Positions 54,570-64,000 of a stretch of 64,000 nt of DNA are shown in pieces. The position numbers and the translations under genes were made by a program. The number at the start of each line of letters is the position of its first letter. Position 1 is the stretch's first letter. Under the pieces are notes generated by a model. It was given only the letters and a program-made list of their open reading frames with translations, searched no databases and had not been told where the DNA came from. Origin of the DNA: Pollutimonas harenae (GTDB lineage Bacteria > Pseudomonadota > Gammaproteobacteria > Burkholderiales > Burkholderiaceae_B); contig NZ_SDQD01000001.1 in the NCBI RefSeq assembly GCF_004153685.1, positions 682,001 to 746,000 on the forward strand, given 5' to 3'.

Positions 54570-57500
54570 TATTTACGCTCCAAATCCATGTCCAGGGACA
54601 GGGATCTAATTTCTTTGACCAGAACGTTGAACGACTCAGGCATGCCGGCATCGATGACGTGGTCGCCCTTGACGATGTTCTCGTATACCTTGGTACGGCC
54701 CGAGATATCGTCGGACTTGACCGTCAACATCTCTTGCAGCGTATACGAAGCACCGTAGGCTTCCAGCGCCCAGACTTCCATCTCACCGAAACGCTGACCA
54801 CCGAATTGGGCTTTACCACCCAGCGGCTGCTGTGTAACCAGTGAGTATGGGCCTGTTGAGCGGGCGTGCATTTTGTCGTCAACCAGGTGATGCAGCTTCA
54901 GGTAATGCATATAACCGATAGTGACCGGACGCTCAAACTGCTCGCCGGTACGGCCGTCGATCAGCCATGCCTGTGCCCGTGTGGAGGTCAGATTCAGCTT
55001 CTTGGCGATATCGTCCGGATAGGCCAATTCAAGCATCTTGCCGATCTCTTCCTCGGTTGCACCATCGAATACCGGCGTTGCCAACGGCACACCATTCTTC
55101 AGGTTGCGAGCCATCTCGATGACTTCGTCGTCGGTCAACTGGTCGATATGCGCACTGGCGCCCGCACTGTTATAGACCTTCTCGAGGTAGGCACGAACGT
55201 TCTTGACCTGAACATTCTTTTCGTCCTCGAGCATGTCGGCAATGCGGTAACCAACGCCTTTCGCCGCCCAGCCCAAGTGCACTTCAAGCACCTGTCCGAC
55301 GTTCATCCGGGATGGAACGCCCAGCGGGTTCAACACGATGTCGGCAGGCGTACCATCGGCCATGTGCGGCATGTCTTCGACCGGAGTAATGCGCGAAACC
55401 ACACCCTTGTTACCGTGACGGCCGGCCATTTTGTCGCCAGGCTGCAGACGGCGCTTAACGGCCAGGTATACCTTGATCATCTTGAGCACACCCGGGGGCA
55501 GCTCATCGCCTTGCGTCAGTTTCTTGCGCTTTTCTTCGAAAGCGAGGTCGAACTGATGGCGCTTCTGTTCAAGCGATTCCTTGGCCTGCTCCAGCACTAC
55601 AGCGTGCTCTTCATCCGACAGGCGGATGTCAAACCACTGCCAGCGATCCAGATCAGTCAGGTAGGCCTGGTCGAGCGCAGTACCCTTGGCCAGCTTGCGC
55701 GGACCACCGTTGACAGTTTTGCCAACCAGGAACTTGCCGATACGATCAAAGGTATCGTCTTCAACAATACGCAGCTGATCGTTCAGGTCTTGGCGATAAC
55801 GACGCAGCTCGTCGTCGATGATGGATTGGGCGCGCTTGTCACGCTCAATACCTTCACGCGTGAAGACCTGCACATCGATCACAGTACCGACCATGCCCGA
55901 AGGCACGCGCAGCGACGTGTCTTTGACGTCAGAGGCCTTTTCACCAAAGATGGCGCGCAGCAGTTTTTCTTCTGGAGTCAGCTGGGTTTCGCCCTTGGGC
56001 GTTACCTTACCAACCAGCACGTCATCGGCGCGTACTTCGGCACCAATGTAGACAATACCGGAGTCGTCCAGACGGTTAAGCTGGGTTTCAGCCAGGTTGC
56101 TGATGTCGCGAGTGATCTCTTCGGCGCCCAACTTGGTATCACGGGCGACGACGGTGAGCTCTTCGATGTGAATCGACGTATAGCGGTCGTCGGCCACAAT
56201 CTTCTCGGAAATCAGAATCGAATCCTCGAAGTTATAACCATTCCAGGGCATGAACGCGATCAGCATATTCTGCCCCAGCGCCAGTTCGCCCAAGTCGGTC
56301 GATGCGCCGTCAGCCAGAACGTCACCACGCGCAACGTGATCACCACGCTTGACGATAGGACGCTGGTTGATATTGGTGTTCTGGTTCGAACGTGTGTACT
56401 TGGTCAGGTTGTAGATGTCTACACCGACTTCGCCGGCGACGTTTTCTTCGTCGTTCACACGGATAACCACGCGCTCGGCATCGACATGGTCGACGATACC
56501 GCCACGAATGGCCTGAACGGTCGTACCCGAGTCAACGGCCACGGTGCGCTCAATGCCCGTACCAACCAATGGTTTTTCGGGGCGCAGGCAAGGTACAGCC
56601 TGACGTTGCATGTTGGCGCCCATCAGTGCCCGGTTGGCGTCATCGTGCTCAAGGAAAGGAATGAGCGAAGCCGCTACCGACACGATCTGCGAAGGCGCAA
56701 CGTCCATGTAGTGCACGTTCGAAGGCGCCGTCAACATGGTTTCACCGGCCTGACGGCAGGCGACCAGGTCATCAACGAATGTGCCAACTTCGTCCAGCTC
56801 GGCGTTAGCCTGGGCAATGACGTAGTTGCTTTCCTCGATGGCCGACAGGTAATCGATTTGTTCGCTGACCTTGCCGTCGATAATCTTGCGATAAGGCGTT
56901 TCCAGAAAGCCGTACTCGTTCAGGCGTGCATACAACGCCATCGAGTTGATCAGACCGATGTTCGGACCTTCAGGCGTTTCAATGGGGCAAACCCGGCCGT
57001 AGTGAGTCGGGTGCACGTCGCGCACCTCGAAACCAGCGCGTTCGCGCGTCAGACCGCCTGGGCCCAATGCCGATACACGACGCTTGTGCGTGATCTCGGA
57101 CAGCGGGTTGGTTTGGTCCATGAACTGCGACAACTGGCTGGAGCCAAAGAATTCTTTGATTGCCGCAGAGATCGGCTTGGAATTGATCAGGTCGTGCGGC
57201 ATGAGGTTTTCGGTCTCTGCCTGACCCAGACGTTCCTTGACGGCACGTTCGACGCGTACCAGACCGGCACGGAACTGGTTTTCGGCCAGCTCGCCCACAC
57301 AACGAACGCGACGATTGCCCAAGTGGTCGATATCGTCGATCTGACCGCGACCGTTACGCAGCTCGACCAGCACCTTGATGGTTTCAAGAATGTCGTCGTC
57401 GGTCAGCGTCATGGGACCGGTGATATCGTCGCCACGGCCCAGACGGCTGTTGACCTTCATGCGGCCCACGCGTGACAAATCGTAGGCGTCTTCGCTGTAG

Positions 57501-58681
57501 AACAGACGTTGGAACAAGGCCTCGACGGCATCCTCGGTGGGAGGCTCGCCAGGACGCATCATGCGGTAGATCGCTACACGCGCGGCCATCTGGTCGGCGG
57601 TTTCGTCGGTGCGCAGTGTTTGCGAGATATAGCCGCCACGATCCAGATCGTTGATATACAGCGTCTGAATTTCACGGATATTGGCGGCACGGATGTCGGC
57701 CAATATGGTTTCGGTGATTTCGTCGTTGGCATTGGCAATGACTTCGCCGGTTTCCGGGTTGACCAGGCCTTTGGCCAGGATACGACCCAGAATGAAGTCT
57801 TCAGGCACCGAAATGCGCTCAACCTTGGCATTGGCCAGGTCGCGCAAGTGCTTGGCGTTGATGCGCTTGTCTTTCTCGACAATCACCTCGCCGGAGCGAC
57901 CGGCAATGTCGAAATGAGCCATCTCGCCCTTCCAGCGCTCGGGCACGAACTCGAGCATGCCGCCTTCATTGAGAATTTCGAAATTGTCGAAATCAGAGAA
58001 GTAGGCCAGGATGGCTTCCGGCATCATGCCTATGGCTTTGAGCAGGATGGACACAGGCATCTTGCGACGACGGTCGACACGGAAGAACAGAATATCTTTC
58101 GGATCGAACTCGAAGTCCAGCCATGAGCCACGGTAAGGAATCACGCGAGCCGAGAACAGCAGTTTGCCCGAGCTGTGTGTTTTGCCACGATCGTGCTCGA
58201 AGAACACGCCAGGCGAACGGTGCAGCTGAGACACGATGACGCGCTCGGTGCCGTTGATGACGAAAGAACCGTTGTTGGTCATGAGCGGAATTTCGCCCAT
58301 GTACACTTCTTGTTCTTTGACTTCCTTGACCGTCGGCTTGCTGACTTCGCGGTCCATCAGCACCAGACGCACCTTGGCGCGCAGCGGTGAAGCATAGGTC
58401 AAACCGCGCAGCTGGCACTCTTTGACGTCGAAAACCGGCTCACCGAGAACGTAGCTAACGAACTCCAGGCGAGCCATCTGATTATGACTGACTATGGGGA
58501 AAATTGATGTGAAAGCTGCTTGCAGGCCTTCATCTTTACGTTTGGAAGGTGTAGTATCCGCCTGCAGAAACGTTTTAAATGATTGCAGTTGAGTCGCCAA
58601 AAGGTAAGGGACGTCCTGGACGTCTTCACGCTTGGCGAAGCTCTTGCGTATGCGCTTTTTTTCGGTATACGAATAAGGCAT
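54569..58681 (-). CDS. rpoB: DNA-directed RNA polymerase subunit beta
   Basis: The 1370-residue beta subunit. The rifampicin-pocket region reads [20 protein letters not shown] followed by [10 protein letters not shown], a wild-type, sensitive-looking sequence. The catalytic part includes [17 protein letters not shown]. The start [20 protein letters not shown] is the family start; an in-frame upstream reading (13 codons) begins in the leader. A hairpin lies between rplL and rpoB. Confidence 0.98.
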   Translation of the reverse strand: MPYSYTEKKRIRKSFAKREDVQDVPYLLATQLQSFKTFLQADTTPSKRKDEGLQAAFTSIFPIVSHNQMARLEFVSYVLGEPVFDVKECQLRGLTYASPLRAKVRLVLMDREVSKPTVKEVKEQEVYMGEIPLMTNNGSFVINGTERVIVSQLHRSPGVFFEHDRGKTHSSGKLLFSARVIPYRGSWLDFEFDPKDILFFRVDRRRKMPVSILLKAIGMMPEAILAYFSDFDNFEILNEGGMLEFVPERWKGEMAHFDIAGRSGEVIVEKDKRINAKHLRDLANAKVERISVPEDFILGRILAKGLVNPETGEVIANANDEITETILADIRAANIREIQTLYINDLDRGGYISQTLRTDETADQMAARVAIYRMMRPGEPPTEDAVEALFQRLFYSEDAYDLSRVGRMKVNSRLGRGDDITGPMTLTDDDILETIKVLVELRNGRGQIDDIDHLGNRRVRCVGELAENQFRAGLVRVERAVKERLGQAETENLMPHDLINSKPISAAIKEFFGSSQLSQFMDQTNPLSEITHKRRVSALGPGGLTRERAGFEVRDVHPTHYGRVCPIETPEGPNIGLINSMALYARLNEYGFLETPYRKIIDGKVSEQIDYLSAIEESNYVIAQANAELDEVGTFVDDLVACRQAGETMLTAPSNVHYMDVAPSQIVSVAASLIPFLEHDDANRALMGANMQRQAVPCLRPEKPLVGTGIERTVAVDSGTTVQAIRGGIVDHVDAERVVIRVNDEENVAGEVGVDIYNLTKYTRSNQNTNINQRPIVKRGDHVARGDVLADGASTDLGELALGQNMLIAFMPWNGYNFEDSILISEKIVADDRYTSIHIEELTVVARDTKLGAEEITRDISNLAETQLNRLDDSGIVYIGAEVRADDVLVGKVTPKGETQLTPEEKLLRAIFGEKASDVKDTSLRVPSGMVGTVIDVQVFTREGIERDKRAQSIIDDELRRYRQDLNDQLRIVEDDTFDRIGKFLVGKTVNGGPRKLAKGTALDQAYLTDLDRWQWFDIRLSDEEHAVVLEQAKESLEQKRHQFDLAFEEKRKKLTQGDELPPGVLKMIKVYLAVKRRLQPGDKMAGRHGNKGVVSRITPVEDMPHMADGTPADIVLNPLGVPSRMNVGQVLEVHLGWAAKGVGYRIADMLEDEKNVQVKNVRAYLEKVYNSAGASAHIDQLTDDEVIEMARNLKNGVPLATPVFDGATEEEIGKMLELAYPDDIAKKLNLTSTRAQAWLIDGRTGEQFERPVTIGYMHYLKLHHLVDDKMHARSTGPYSLVTQQPLGGKAQFGGQRFGEMEVWALEAYGASYTLQEMLTVKSDDISGRTKVYENIVKGDHVIDAGMPESFNVLVKEIRSLSLDMDLERK

Positions 58682-58794
58682 GAGCACTCCGACTCGAGGG
58701 TTACATGGGCCGTCAACCACGGCCCTGGTTTACGACTCCAGAAAGCCCGACTCGTTAATAAAACCTGGTCCGAATCATGGGTTTTCTGGAAACG

Positions 58795-58828
58795 CAAAAG
58801 CCCGGGAGGGCAAAACGCCTTCCCGGGC
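58795..58828 (-). terminator. hairpin attenuator/terminator between rplL and rpoB
   Basis: Arms GCCCGGGA (58800-58807) and TCCCGGGC (58821-58828), perfect 8 bp, extendable by a few imperfect pairs around AAAAC. On the minus strand the stem is followed by TTTTGCGTTT, so it resembles an intrinsic terminator. E. coli has a partial terminator at the same place that lowers rpoBC transcription relative to rplJL; the same role is inferred here. Confidence 0.75.
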
Positions 58829-58842
58829 AGATAAGAAAAGTC

Positions 58843-59223
58843 TTATTTGAGTTCGACTTTTGCGCCAGCTTCTTCAAGCTTCTTCTGTGCAGCTTCGGCG
58901 TCAGCTTTAGCCAGGCCTTCCTTGACGGGCTTGGGAGCGCCGTCAACCAGGTCTTTAGCTTCTTTCAAGCCCAGACCAGTGATTTCACGCACGGCCTTGA
59001 TGACGCTGACCTTGTTTGCGCCGACTTCAGCCAGCACAACGGTGAACTCGGTTTGCTCTTCAGCAGCGGCGGCAGCGCCACCGGCAGCGGGAGCAGCCAC
59101 AGCCACAGCGGCGGCAGCAGCCGACACGCCAAATTTTTCTTCCATTTCCTTGATCAGCTCGGACAATTCGAGCACGGTCATGCTAGCGATAGCGTCAAGG
59201 ATTTCTGCTTTGCTTAATGCCAT
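58843..59223 (-). CDS. rplL: 50S ribosomal protein L7/L12
   Basis: The flexible stalk protein that recruits GTPase factors, present in several copies per ribosome. The 126-residue product has the N-terminal dimer domain ([20 protein letters not shown]), an Ala/Gly-rich hinge and the C-terminal domain ([20 protein letters not shown]). It follows rplJ by 72 bp. Confidence 0.98.
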   Translation of the reverse strand: MALSKAEILDAIASMTVLELSELIKEMEEKFGVSAAAAAVAVAAPAAGGAAAAAEEQTEFTVVLAEVGANKVSVIKAVREITGLGLKEAKDLVDGAPKPVKEGLAKADAEAAQKKLEEAGAKVELK

Positions 59224-59295
59224 TTTAAGAACTCCAAATATTGATAATAGCCAGGGTTGGGTGTCGCTCGGTTCGACGAAATTCCTGGAGGCGGC

Positions 59296-59820
59296 TTACG
59301 CTGCCTCTTTTTGATCGCGCACAGCCGCGAGGCCGCGTACGAACTTGGTTGGAACTTCGTTGAGCGTACGCACAAATTGCGTGACAGGGGCCTGCATCGT
59401 ACCCATAAGTTTCGAAAGCAACTCTTCGCGGGAAGGCATAGTGGCCAAGGCCTTAACGCCATCCTGGCTCAACAGGCTGTTGGGCAATGCCCCGCCTTTG
59501 ATAACCAGCTTATCGTTGGTCTTTGCGAAACCGGCAAGTACTTTTGCCGCCGCAACCGGATCAGTACTGATGGCATACATCAGCGGACCGGTCAGTTGTG
59601 CTGTGAGTTCCTCGTAGGGAGTTCCAGCAACAGCGCGACGGACTAGCGTATTCTTCAGAACACGCAGATACACACCCGACTCACGCGCAGTCTTGCGCAA
59701 TACGGTAACAGAGGCGACGTCCAGACCACGGTACTCAGCGATAATGATCGATTGCGCCTTTGCAACTTCTGCAGAGACTTCTTCGATTACTACCGCTTTC
59801 TCTTGACGATTGAGACTCAC
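59296..59820 (-). CDS. rplJ: 50S ribosomal protein L10
   Basis: L10 anchors the L7/L12 stalk and, complexed with L7/L12, represses its own operon in E. coli. The 174-residue protein opens [20 protein letters not shown] and carries the family core ([40 protein letters not shown]). A 250-nt leader precedes it. Confidence 0.97.
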   Translation of the reverse strand: MSLNRQEKAVVIEEVSAEVAKAQSIIIAEYRGLDVASVTVLRKTARESGVYLRVLKNTLVRRAVAGTPYEELTAQLTGPLMYAISTDPVAAAKVLAGFAKTNDKLVIKGGALPNSLLSQDGVKALATMPSREELLSKLMGTMQAPVTQFVRTLNEVPTKFVRGLAAVRDQKEAA

Positions 59821-60071
59821 GGTTTGAACACTCCATCAAATGACGCATGGGAGGGTCCCTTGCGTCTACCGAATGCGGCGCACCTGGTCGAGTTCTTCAT
59901 ACAACAAGAATTCTTCCATGGGACGCCGTCTGCGCTGGAATCAAACTGAAAACAGTCTGAAATTAAGCCTGGCCTTGGCGTACGAATACGTTGACGGTTC
60001 GGCTCCAGCGGTCTTTGACAGCAATGCCTGGGTATTCCAGGCACAGCCCAAAGTTCTATTTCCAGCAGCGT
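59821..60071 (-). promoter_or_regulatory. rplJ leader (probable L10-binding leader and promoter region)
   Basis: A 251-nt gap between rplA and rplJ without an internal gene. Length and position match the known L10 leader, where the L10-L7/L12 complex binds to block rplJL translation. Short inverted repeats occur, for example TGCCTGG / CCAGGCA at about 60025-60043. Assignment rests on position; a structure model was not computed. Confidence 0.5.
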
Positions 60072-60767
60072 TTAGGCTGCCAGAGAAGCTACTTCTACGC
60101 GCGCACCGCCGCCCATCGTGGACGAAACGGCAATCTTGCGCAGATACACACCCTTGGCGGCAGCGGGACGAGCCTTGTTCAAGGCATCAACCAGCGCGGC
60201 AAGGTTGGTTTGCAACTGTTCGACACCAAAAGAGGCGCGACCGATGGTGGCGTGAATAATGCCAGCCTTGTCGGTACGATACTGAACCTGACCAGCCTTG
60301 GCATTCTTGACTGCCGTGGCGACATCAGGCGTAACCGTGCCAACCTTGGGGTTAGGCATCAGACCGCGAGGGCCGAGCACTTGGCCCAGGGCACCAACGA
60401 TACGCATGGTATCGGGCGATGCGATCAGGATGTCAAAGTCGATTTGACCGCCCTTGATGGTTTCGGCCAGGTCTTCCATGCCAACGATGTCAGCACCGGC
60501 AGCTTTGGCAGCCTCGGCCTTTTCGCCTTGAGCGAACACGGCAACACGGACCGACTTGCCCGTGCCGGCTGGCAACACGACCGAGCCACGAACCAGCTGA
60601 TCGGATTTCTTGGGATCGATGCCTAGTTGCACGGCGATGTCGATGGATTCATCGAACTTGGCAGTGGCGGTTTCCTTGACCAGGGCCAGAGCCTCGGCAA
60701 CAGGGTAAAACTTGTTGCGGTCGATCTTGGCGGCGATAGCGGCCGCGCGCTTATTCAACTTGGCCAT
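60072..60767 (-). CDS. rplA: 50S ribosomal protein L1
   Basis: L1 forms the mobile stalk at the E site and represses the L11 operon in E. coli. The 231-residue protein has family motifs [20 protein letters not shown] and the signature region ([20 protein letters not shown]). It starts 2 bp after rplK, so translation is coupled. Confidence 0.98.
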   Translation of the reverse strand: MAKLNKRAAAIAAKIDRNKFYPVAEALALVKETATAKFDESIDIAVQLGIDPKKSDQLVRGSVVLPAGTGKSVRVAVFAQGEKAEAAKAAGADIVGMEDLAETIKGGQIDFDILIASPDTMRIVGALGQVLGPRGLMPNPKVGTVTPDVATAVKNAKAGQVQYRTDKAGIIHATIGRASFGVEQLQTNLAALVDALNKARPAAAKGVYLRKIAVSSTMGGGARVEVASLAA

Positions 60768-60769
60768 GC

Positions 60770-61201
60770 TTATACCCCTTCAACCGTAATGCCCATGCTG
60801 CGGGCGCTACCAGCAATCGTACGAACAGCGGCGTCAAGGTCGGCAGCGGTAAGATCGGGCGTTTTGGTCTTGGCAATTTCTTCAGCCTGAGCACGCGTCA
60901 ACACGCCGACTTTGTCGAGGTTGGGACGAGCCGAGCCTTTTTGCACACCACTGGCCTTTTTGATCAGGATGGTGGCAGGCGGCGTCTTCATGATGAAGGT
61001 GAAGCTCTTGTCTGCGTAGGCGGTAATGACCACAGGAATTGGCAAACCCGGCTCGACGCCTTGGGTTTTGGCGTTAAACGCCTTGCAGAATTCCATGATG
61101 TTCAGACCGCGCTGACCCAGCGCCGGACCGATAGGGGGTGAGGGATTAGCCTTACCAGCTGGGACTTGCAGCTTGATAAAGCCGACGATTTTCTTCGCCA
61201 T
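60770..61201 (-). CDS. rplK: 50S ribosomal protein L11
   Basis: L11 is the base of the stalk, needed for RelA activation and the thiostrepton site. The 143-residue product opens [20 protein letters not shown] and shows the [20 protein letters not shown] motif. GCAAGGAGC precedes the ATG. The 65-nt gap after nusG is the place where L1 would bind to control rplKA, but no structure was assigned. Confidence 0.98.
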   Translation of the reverse strand: MAKKIVGFIKLQVPAGKANPSPPIGPALGQRGLNIMEFCKAFNAKTQGVEPGLPIPVVITAYADKSFTFIMKTPPATILIKKASGVQKGSARPNLDKVGVLTRAQAEEIAKTKTPDLTAADLDAAVRTIAGSARSMGITVEGV

Positions 61202-61266
61202 GCTTAGCTCCTTGCGGGTTCTAACGCCAGCACGCCATGGGCGCCTGGCTCCCCGGGGTTAAAAAC

Positions 61267-61800
61267 TCAGGTCTTTTCGACCTGACCAAAATCGAGTTCG
61301 ACAGGTGTGGCACGGCCAAAAATGGTAACCGACACACGCACCTTGCTTTTTTCGTAGTTGACTTCTTCGACGTTGCCGTTGAAGTCTGCAAACGGACCTT
61401 CTTTGACGCGGACCATCTCGCCCACCTCGAAAAGAACTTTGGGTTTCGGTTTCTCGACACCCTCTTCCATTTGCGAAAGAATCTTTTCAACTTCACGTTC
61501 CGAGATGGGAGCGGGACGATTGCCCGAACCACCCAGGAAACCGGTCACCCGGTTTGTATTCTTGACCAAGTGCCAGGTTTCGTCGGTGAGATCCATTTCG
61601 ACCAACACGTAACCTGGAAAGATACGCCGTTCAGTAATGGATTTCTTGCCGCCTTTGACTTCGACCACTTCTTCCGAAGGAACCAGAATCTGGCCGAAGG
61701 AGGTTTCCAGCCCGGCGCGCTCTATGCGCTCGACTAGTGCCTTGTGCACGCTTTTTTCCATACCGGAATAAACGTGGACGACATACCAACGCTTGCTCAT
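61267..61800 (-). CDS. nusG: transcription termination/antitermination factor NusG
   Basis: NusG binds RNA polymerase, Rho and S10. The 177-residue protein has the NGN domain ([40 protein letters not shown]) and a C-terminal KOW domain ([20 protein letters not shown]). It follows secE by 9 bp. Confidence 0.98.
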   Translation of the reverse strand: MSKRWYVVHVYSGMEKSVHKALVERIERAGLETSFGQILVPSEEVVEVKGGKKSITERRIFPGYVLVEMDLTDETWHLVKNTNRVTGFLGGSGNRPAPISEREVEKILSQMEEGVEKPKPKVLFEVGEMVRVKEGPFADFNGNVEEVNYEKSKVRVSVTIFGRATPVELDFGQVEKT

Positions 61801-61809
61801 GTGTGTCCT

Positions 61810-62190
61810 TTAGTTCCAGCCTAGCAGCAAGCCGTATATGACCCACTCGAGGACTTTATCGACGACCCACAACAAGAGACCCATTGCGATCACGAACACA
61901 AAGACGATACCCGTCATTTGTGTGGTCTCTTTGCGCGTCGGCCAGACAACACGCTTTACTTCGTTATAGGAATCACGCCCAAAGCTCAAGGTGCGACGAC
62001 CAGGCTCACTGAACCAGGCGATAACAGCGGCAATAACCAGACTGCCTACAAACACGCCCGCGCGCAAGAGGGTCGGCTGACCTTCAAGCATGGAGTAAGC
62101 GACAATGCCTGCCACGATAACAAGCACCGCCAGACCCATCTTGACTCGATCTACGGTACTGCTAACGGTTTCTACGTTGCTATTCGACAT
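61810..62190 (-). CDS. secE: preprotein translocase subunit SecE
   Basis: SecE clamps SecY in the inner membrane. The 126-residue product has three hydrophobic segments, as in the E. coli type, and the conserved amphipathic motif RDSYNEVKRVVWPTRKETTQ. The start MSNSNVETVSS is preferred to an in-frame ATG 10 codons upstream. tRNA-Trp lies just before it. Confidence 0.95.
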   Translation of the reverse strand: MSNSNVETVSSTVDRVKMGLAVLVIVAGIVAYSMLEGQPTLLRAGVFVGSLVIAAVIAWFSEPGRRTLSFGRDSYNEVKRVVWPTRKETTQMTGIVFVFVIAMGLLLWVVDKVLEWVIYGLLLGWN

Positions 62191-62235
62191 ATTCCGGCAT
62201 GTGACGCCACGCGTGCGCACTGTATGACTGATGTG

Positions 62236-62311
62236 TGGCAGGGGCAGTAGGAATCGAACCTACAACCTTCGGTTTTGGAGACCGACGCTCTGCCAATTGA
62301 GCTATACCCCT
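62236..62311 (-). tRNA. tRNA-Trp (anticodon CCA)
   Basis: A 76-nt cloverleaf on the minus strand. The acceptor arms AGGGGTA / TGCCCCT pair, the anticodon loop is CTCCAAA with CCA, the T arm contains GGTTCGATTCC, and the 3' CCA is encoded. Position between tuf and secE is the standard arrangement. Confidence 0.97.
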
Positions 62312-62398
62312 AGACCCTGAAAGCGATGACACCATTTGGAGCCATCGCCCTTTACAACTTCTTATGTGAAAGAGCGTCTGACGCTCCTTCACATGGAA

Positions 62399-63592
62399 TT
62401 ACTTGGTGATGCTGGCGACGACACCGGCGCCGACGGTACGGCCACCTTCGCGGATAGCGAAGCGCAGACCTTCTTCCATGGCGATCGGGGCGATCAGGCT
62501 GACCTTCATCGACACGTTATCACCTGGCAGAACCATTTCCTTGTCGGCCGGCAGCTCGATCGTACCGGTTACGTCGGTGGTACGGAAGTAGAACTGAGGA
62601 CGATAGCCCTGGAAGAACGGCGTGTGACGGCCACCTTCGTCTTTGGACAGAATGTACACCTCGGCCGAGAAGTCCGTGTGCGGCTTGATCGAACCGGGCT
62701 TGGCCAACACCTGACCACGCTCGACGTCTTCACGCTTGGTGCCGCGCAACAAAATACCCACGTTATCGCCTGCCTGACCTTGGTCCAGCAGCTTGCGGAA
62801 CATTTCAACGCCCGTGCACGTAGTCTTGACCGTGTCCTTGATGCCCACGATTTCGATTTCTTCGCCAACCTTGACGATACCGCGCTCGATACGACCCGTC
62901 ACCACCGTGCCGCGACCCGAGATCGAGAACACGTCTTCAACAGGCATAAGGAACGTGCCGTCAACGGCGCGCTCTGGCGTAGGAATGTAGCTATCGAGGG
63001 CCGCTGCCAATTGCATGATGGCTTCTTTGCCCAGAGGACCTTCGTCGCCTTCCAGAGCCAGCTTGGCCGAACCCTTGACGATCGGTGTGTCGTCGCCAGG
63101 AAAGTCGTACTTGGACAGCAGCTCGCGCACTTCCATTTCGACCAGCTCGAGCAACTCTTCGTCGTCGACCATATCGGCCTTGTTCAGGAACACGATGATG
63201 TAAGGCACGCCCACCTGGCGCGACAGCAGAATGTGCTCACGCGTTTGCGGCATGGGGCCGTCAGCGGCCGACACCACCAGGATCGCGCCGTCCATCTGCG
63301 CAGCACCGGTAATCATGTTCTTGACATAGTCAGCGTGCCCCGGGCAGTCAACGTGCGCATAGTGACGCGCTTCCGTTTCGTACTCGACGTGCGAGGTGTT
63401 GATCGTGATGCCGCGTGCCTTTTCTTCGGGCGCTGCGTCGATCTGGTCGTAGCCCTTGGCATCGCCCGAGCCAAACACCTTGGCCAACACTGTTGTAATT
63501 GCCGCTGTAAGCGTCGTCTTGCCGTGGTCAACGTGCCCGATCGTACCTACGTTTACGTGCGGTTTGGTCCGTTCAAACTTACCTTTTGCCAT
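62399..63592 (-). CDS. tuf: elongation factor Tu, copy 2
   Basis: Second EF-Tu gene, 397 residues, same protein as copy 1 at 37725-38918. Six silent base differences over 1194 bp point to recent gene conversion. The start [17 protein letters not shown] is set by AGGAG 8 nt upstream; a 3-codon longer reading begins in that signal. It lies between tRNA-Thr and tRNA-Trp like tufB of E. coli and is probably transcribed with the tRNA genes. Confidence 0.98.
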   Translation of the reverse strand: MAKGKFERTKPHVNVGTIGHVDHGKTTLTAAITTVLAKVFGSGDAKGYDQIDAAPEEKARGITINTSHVEYETEARHYAHVDCPGHADYVKNMITGAAQMDGAILVVSAADGPMPQTREHILLSRQVGVPYIIVFLNKADMVDDEELLELVEMEVRELLSKYDFPGDDTPIVKGSAKLALEGDEGPLGKEAIMQLAAALDSYIPTPERAVDGTFLMPVEDVFSISGRGTVVTGRIERGIVKVGEEIEIVGIKDTVKTTCTGVEMFRKLLDQGQAGDNVGILLRGTKREDVERGQVLAKPGSIKPHTDFSAEVYILSKDEGGRHTPFFQGYRPQFYFRTTDVTGTIELPADKEMVLPGDNVSMKVSLIAPIAMEEGLRFAIREGGRTVGAGVVASITK

Positions 63593-63642
63593 GGCTGACA
63601 CTCCTGACTATGGAATTGAGCTGTAAATAAAAATAAAGTTTT

Positions 63643-63717
<75 letters not shown>

Positions 63718-63768
63718 AACTGCTTTGTTGCTTTTCGCCTGTTAGAGCGAAATTCGATAAATCGTAAC

Positions 63769-63842
63769 TGGAGCGGGTGAAGGGAATCGAACCCTCATCA
63801 TCAGCTTGGAAGGCTGTTGCTCTACCATTGAGCTACACCCGC
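63769..63842 (-). tRNA. tRNA-Gly (anticodon TCC)
   Basis: A 74-nt cloverleaf on the minus strand: acceptor GCGGGTG / CACCCGC, D arm GCTCAATGGTAGAGC, anticodon stem CAGC / GCTG around CTTCCAA, T arm GGGTTCGATTCCC, encoded CCA. Confidence 0.97.
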
Positions 63843-63958
63843 GAAGATTCGTTTCACCAACGATGCTGCCCTGCTGTTTACGCCGGACTGCATGCGCATA
63901 CCGCAAAAGCGCGCTGCCTGACTACATATGTGGCGGGCAACGCGCACGATAATCTTAC

Positions 63959-64000
63959 TGGTGGTGGGAGTTGGATTCGAACCAACGTAGACGCAAGGTC
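63959..64000 (-). tRNA. tRNA-Tyr (partial, 3' part only)
   Basis: The 3' end of a tRNA cut by the right edge: acceptor arm TCCCACC with encoded CCA, T arm TTGGTTCGAATCCAA, and part of a long variable arm. The long variable arm fits Tyr, Ser or Leu; the neighbours (Gly-Thr-tuf) and the acceptor sequence favour Tyr. The anticodon is outside the window. Confidence 0.75.

Noticed and set aside
54866-57475. An 869-codon open frame on the plus strand opposite rpoB
   Set aside because: It lies wholly inside rpoB on the opposite strand. Long antisense frames are expected in GC-rich genes with strong codon bias, and the translation shows no recognisable family or ribosome binding site.
62336-63598. 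A 420-codon antisense frame over tuf copy 2 with a similar frame (340 codons) over tuf copy 1
   Set aside because: The repetition comes from the two tuf genes being nearly identical, not from a second conserved coding sequence.

Overview
The window reads as a chromosomal segment of a betaproteobacterium, most likely Burkholderiales, family Alcaligenaceae (Bordetella/Pusillimonas-like). The evidence is the gene order tRNA-Tyr/Gly/Thr-tuf-tRNA-Trp-secE-nusG-rplKAJL-rpoBC, the str operon rpsL-rpsG-fusA-tuf-rpsJ, infA sitting between secY and rpmJ, and the Arg/Gly/Ala-rich tail on ribosomal protein S3. Genus cannot be fixed from the sequence alone. No rRNA, CRISPR array, transposase or integrase was seen.

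The backbone is one ribosomal/transcription supercluster, all on the minus strand. From right to left it runs: tRNA-Tyr (cut by the edge), tRNA-Gly, tRNA-Thr, tuf copy 2, tRNA-Trp, secE, nusG, rplK, rplA, rplJ, rplL, rpoB, rpoC (50.3-64.0 kb); rpsL, rpsG, fusA, tuf copy 1, rpsJ (37.4-42.1 kb); rplC, D, W, B, rpsS, rplV, rpsC, rplP, rpmC, rpsQ (15.5-20.3 kb); and rplN, X, E, rpsN, H, rplF, R, rpsE, rpmD, rplO, secY, infA, rpmJ, rpsM, K, D (1-7.0 kb, rpsD cut by the edge).

This backbone is broken at three joints by cassettes lying mostly on the plus strand. Cassette C (7.0-15.5 kb, between rplN and rpsQ) is a fatty-acid module: aldehyde dehydrogenase, thiolase, FadJ-type hydratase/dehydrogenase, FadL porin and FadD ligase, closed by a bidirectional terminator shared with rpsQ. 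Cassette B (20.4-37.3 kb, between rplC and rpsJ) has three parts: (i) a TetR gene divergent from a long operon (alpha/beta hydrolase, amidohydrolase, branched-chain-amino-acid-type ABC importer, PEP-hydrolase-like TIM barrel, flotillin, SRPBCC protein); (ii) a glycine-betaine-type ABC importer on the minus strand with a fused binding protein and permease; (iii) an MFS transporter. Cassette A (42.1-50.3 kb, between rpsL and rpoC) has a response regulator, a LysM/FecR protein and a CHASE2 histidine kinase in tight coupling, then a GST, a PNPOx-FNR-ferredoxin fusion oxidoreductase and a LysR regulator.

The most unusual system is the TetR-controlled operon at 21.2-33.0 kb. Its LivF-type ATPase is fused in frame, through a linker of about 75 residues, to a Tm-1-like (UPF0261) domain, and the partner TIM-barrel protein is the next gene. 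This couples an ABC importer physically to an enzyme family of unknown reaction. A flotillin and two hydrolases in the same operon suggest a membrane-associated route for taking up and breaking down an unknown compound. A good sigma-70-like promoter and two inverted repeats lie in the tetR/operon gap. The substrate cannot be read from the sequence.
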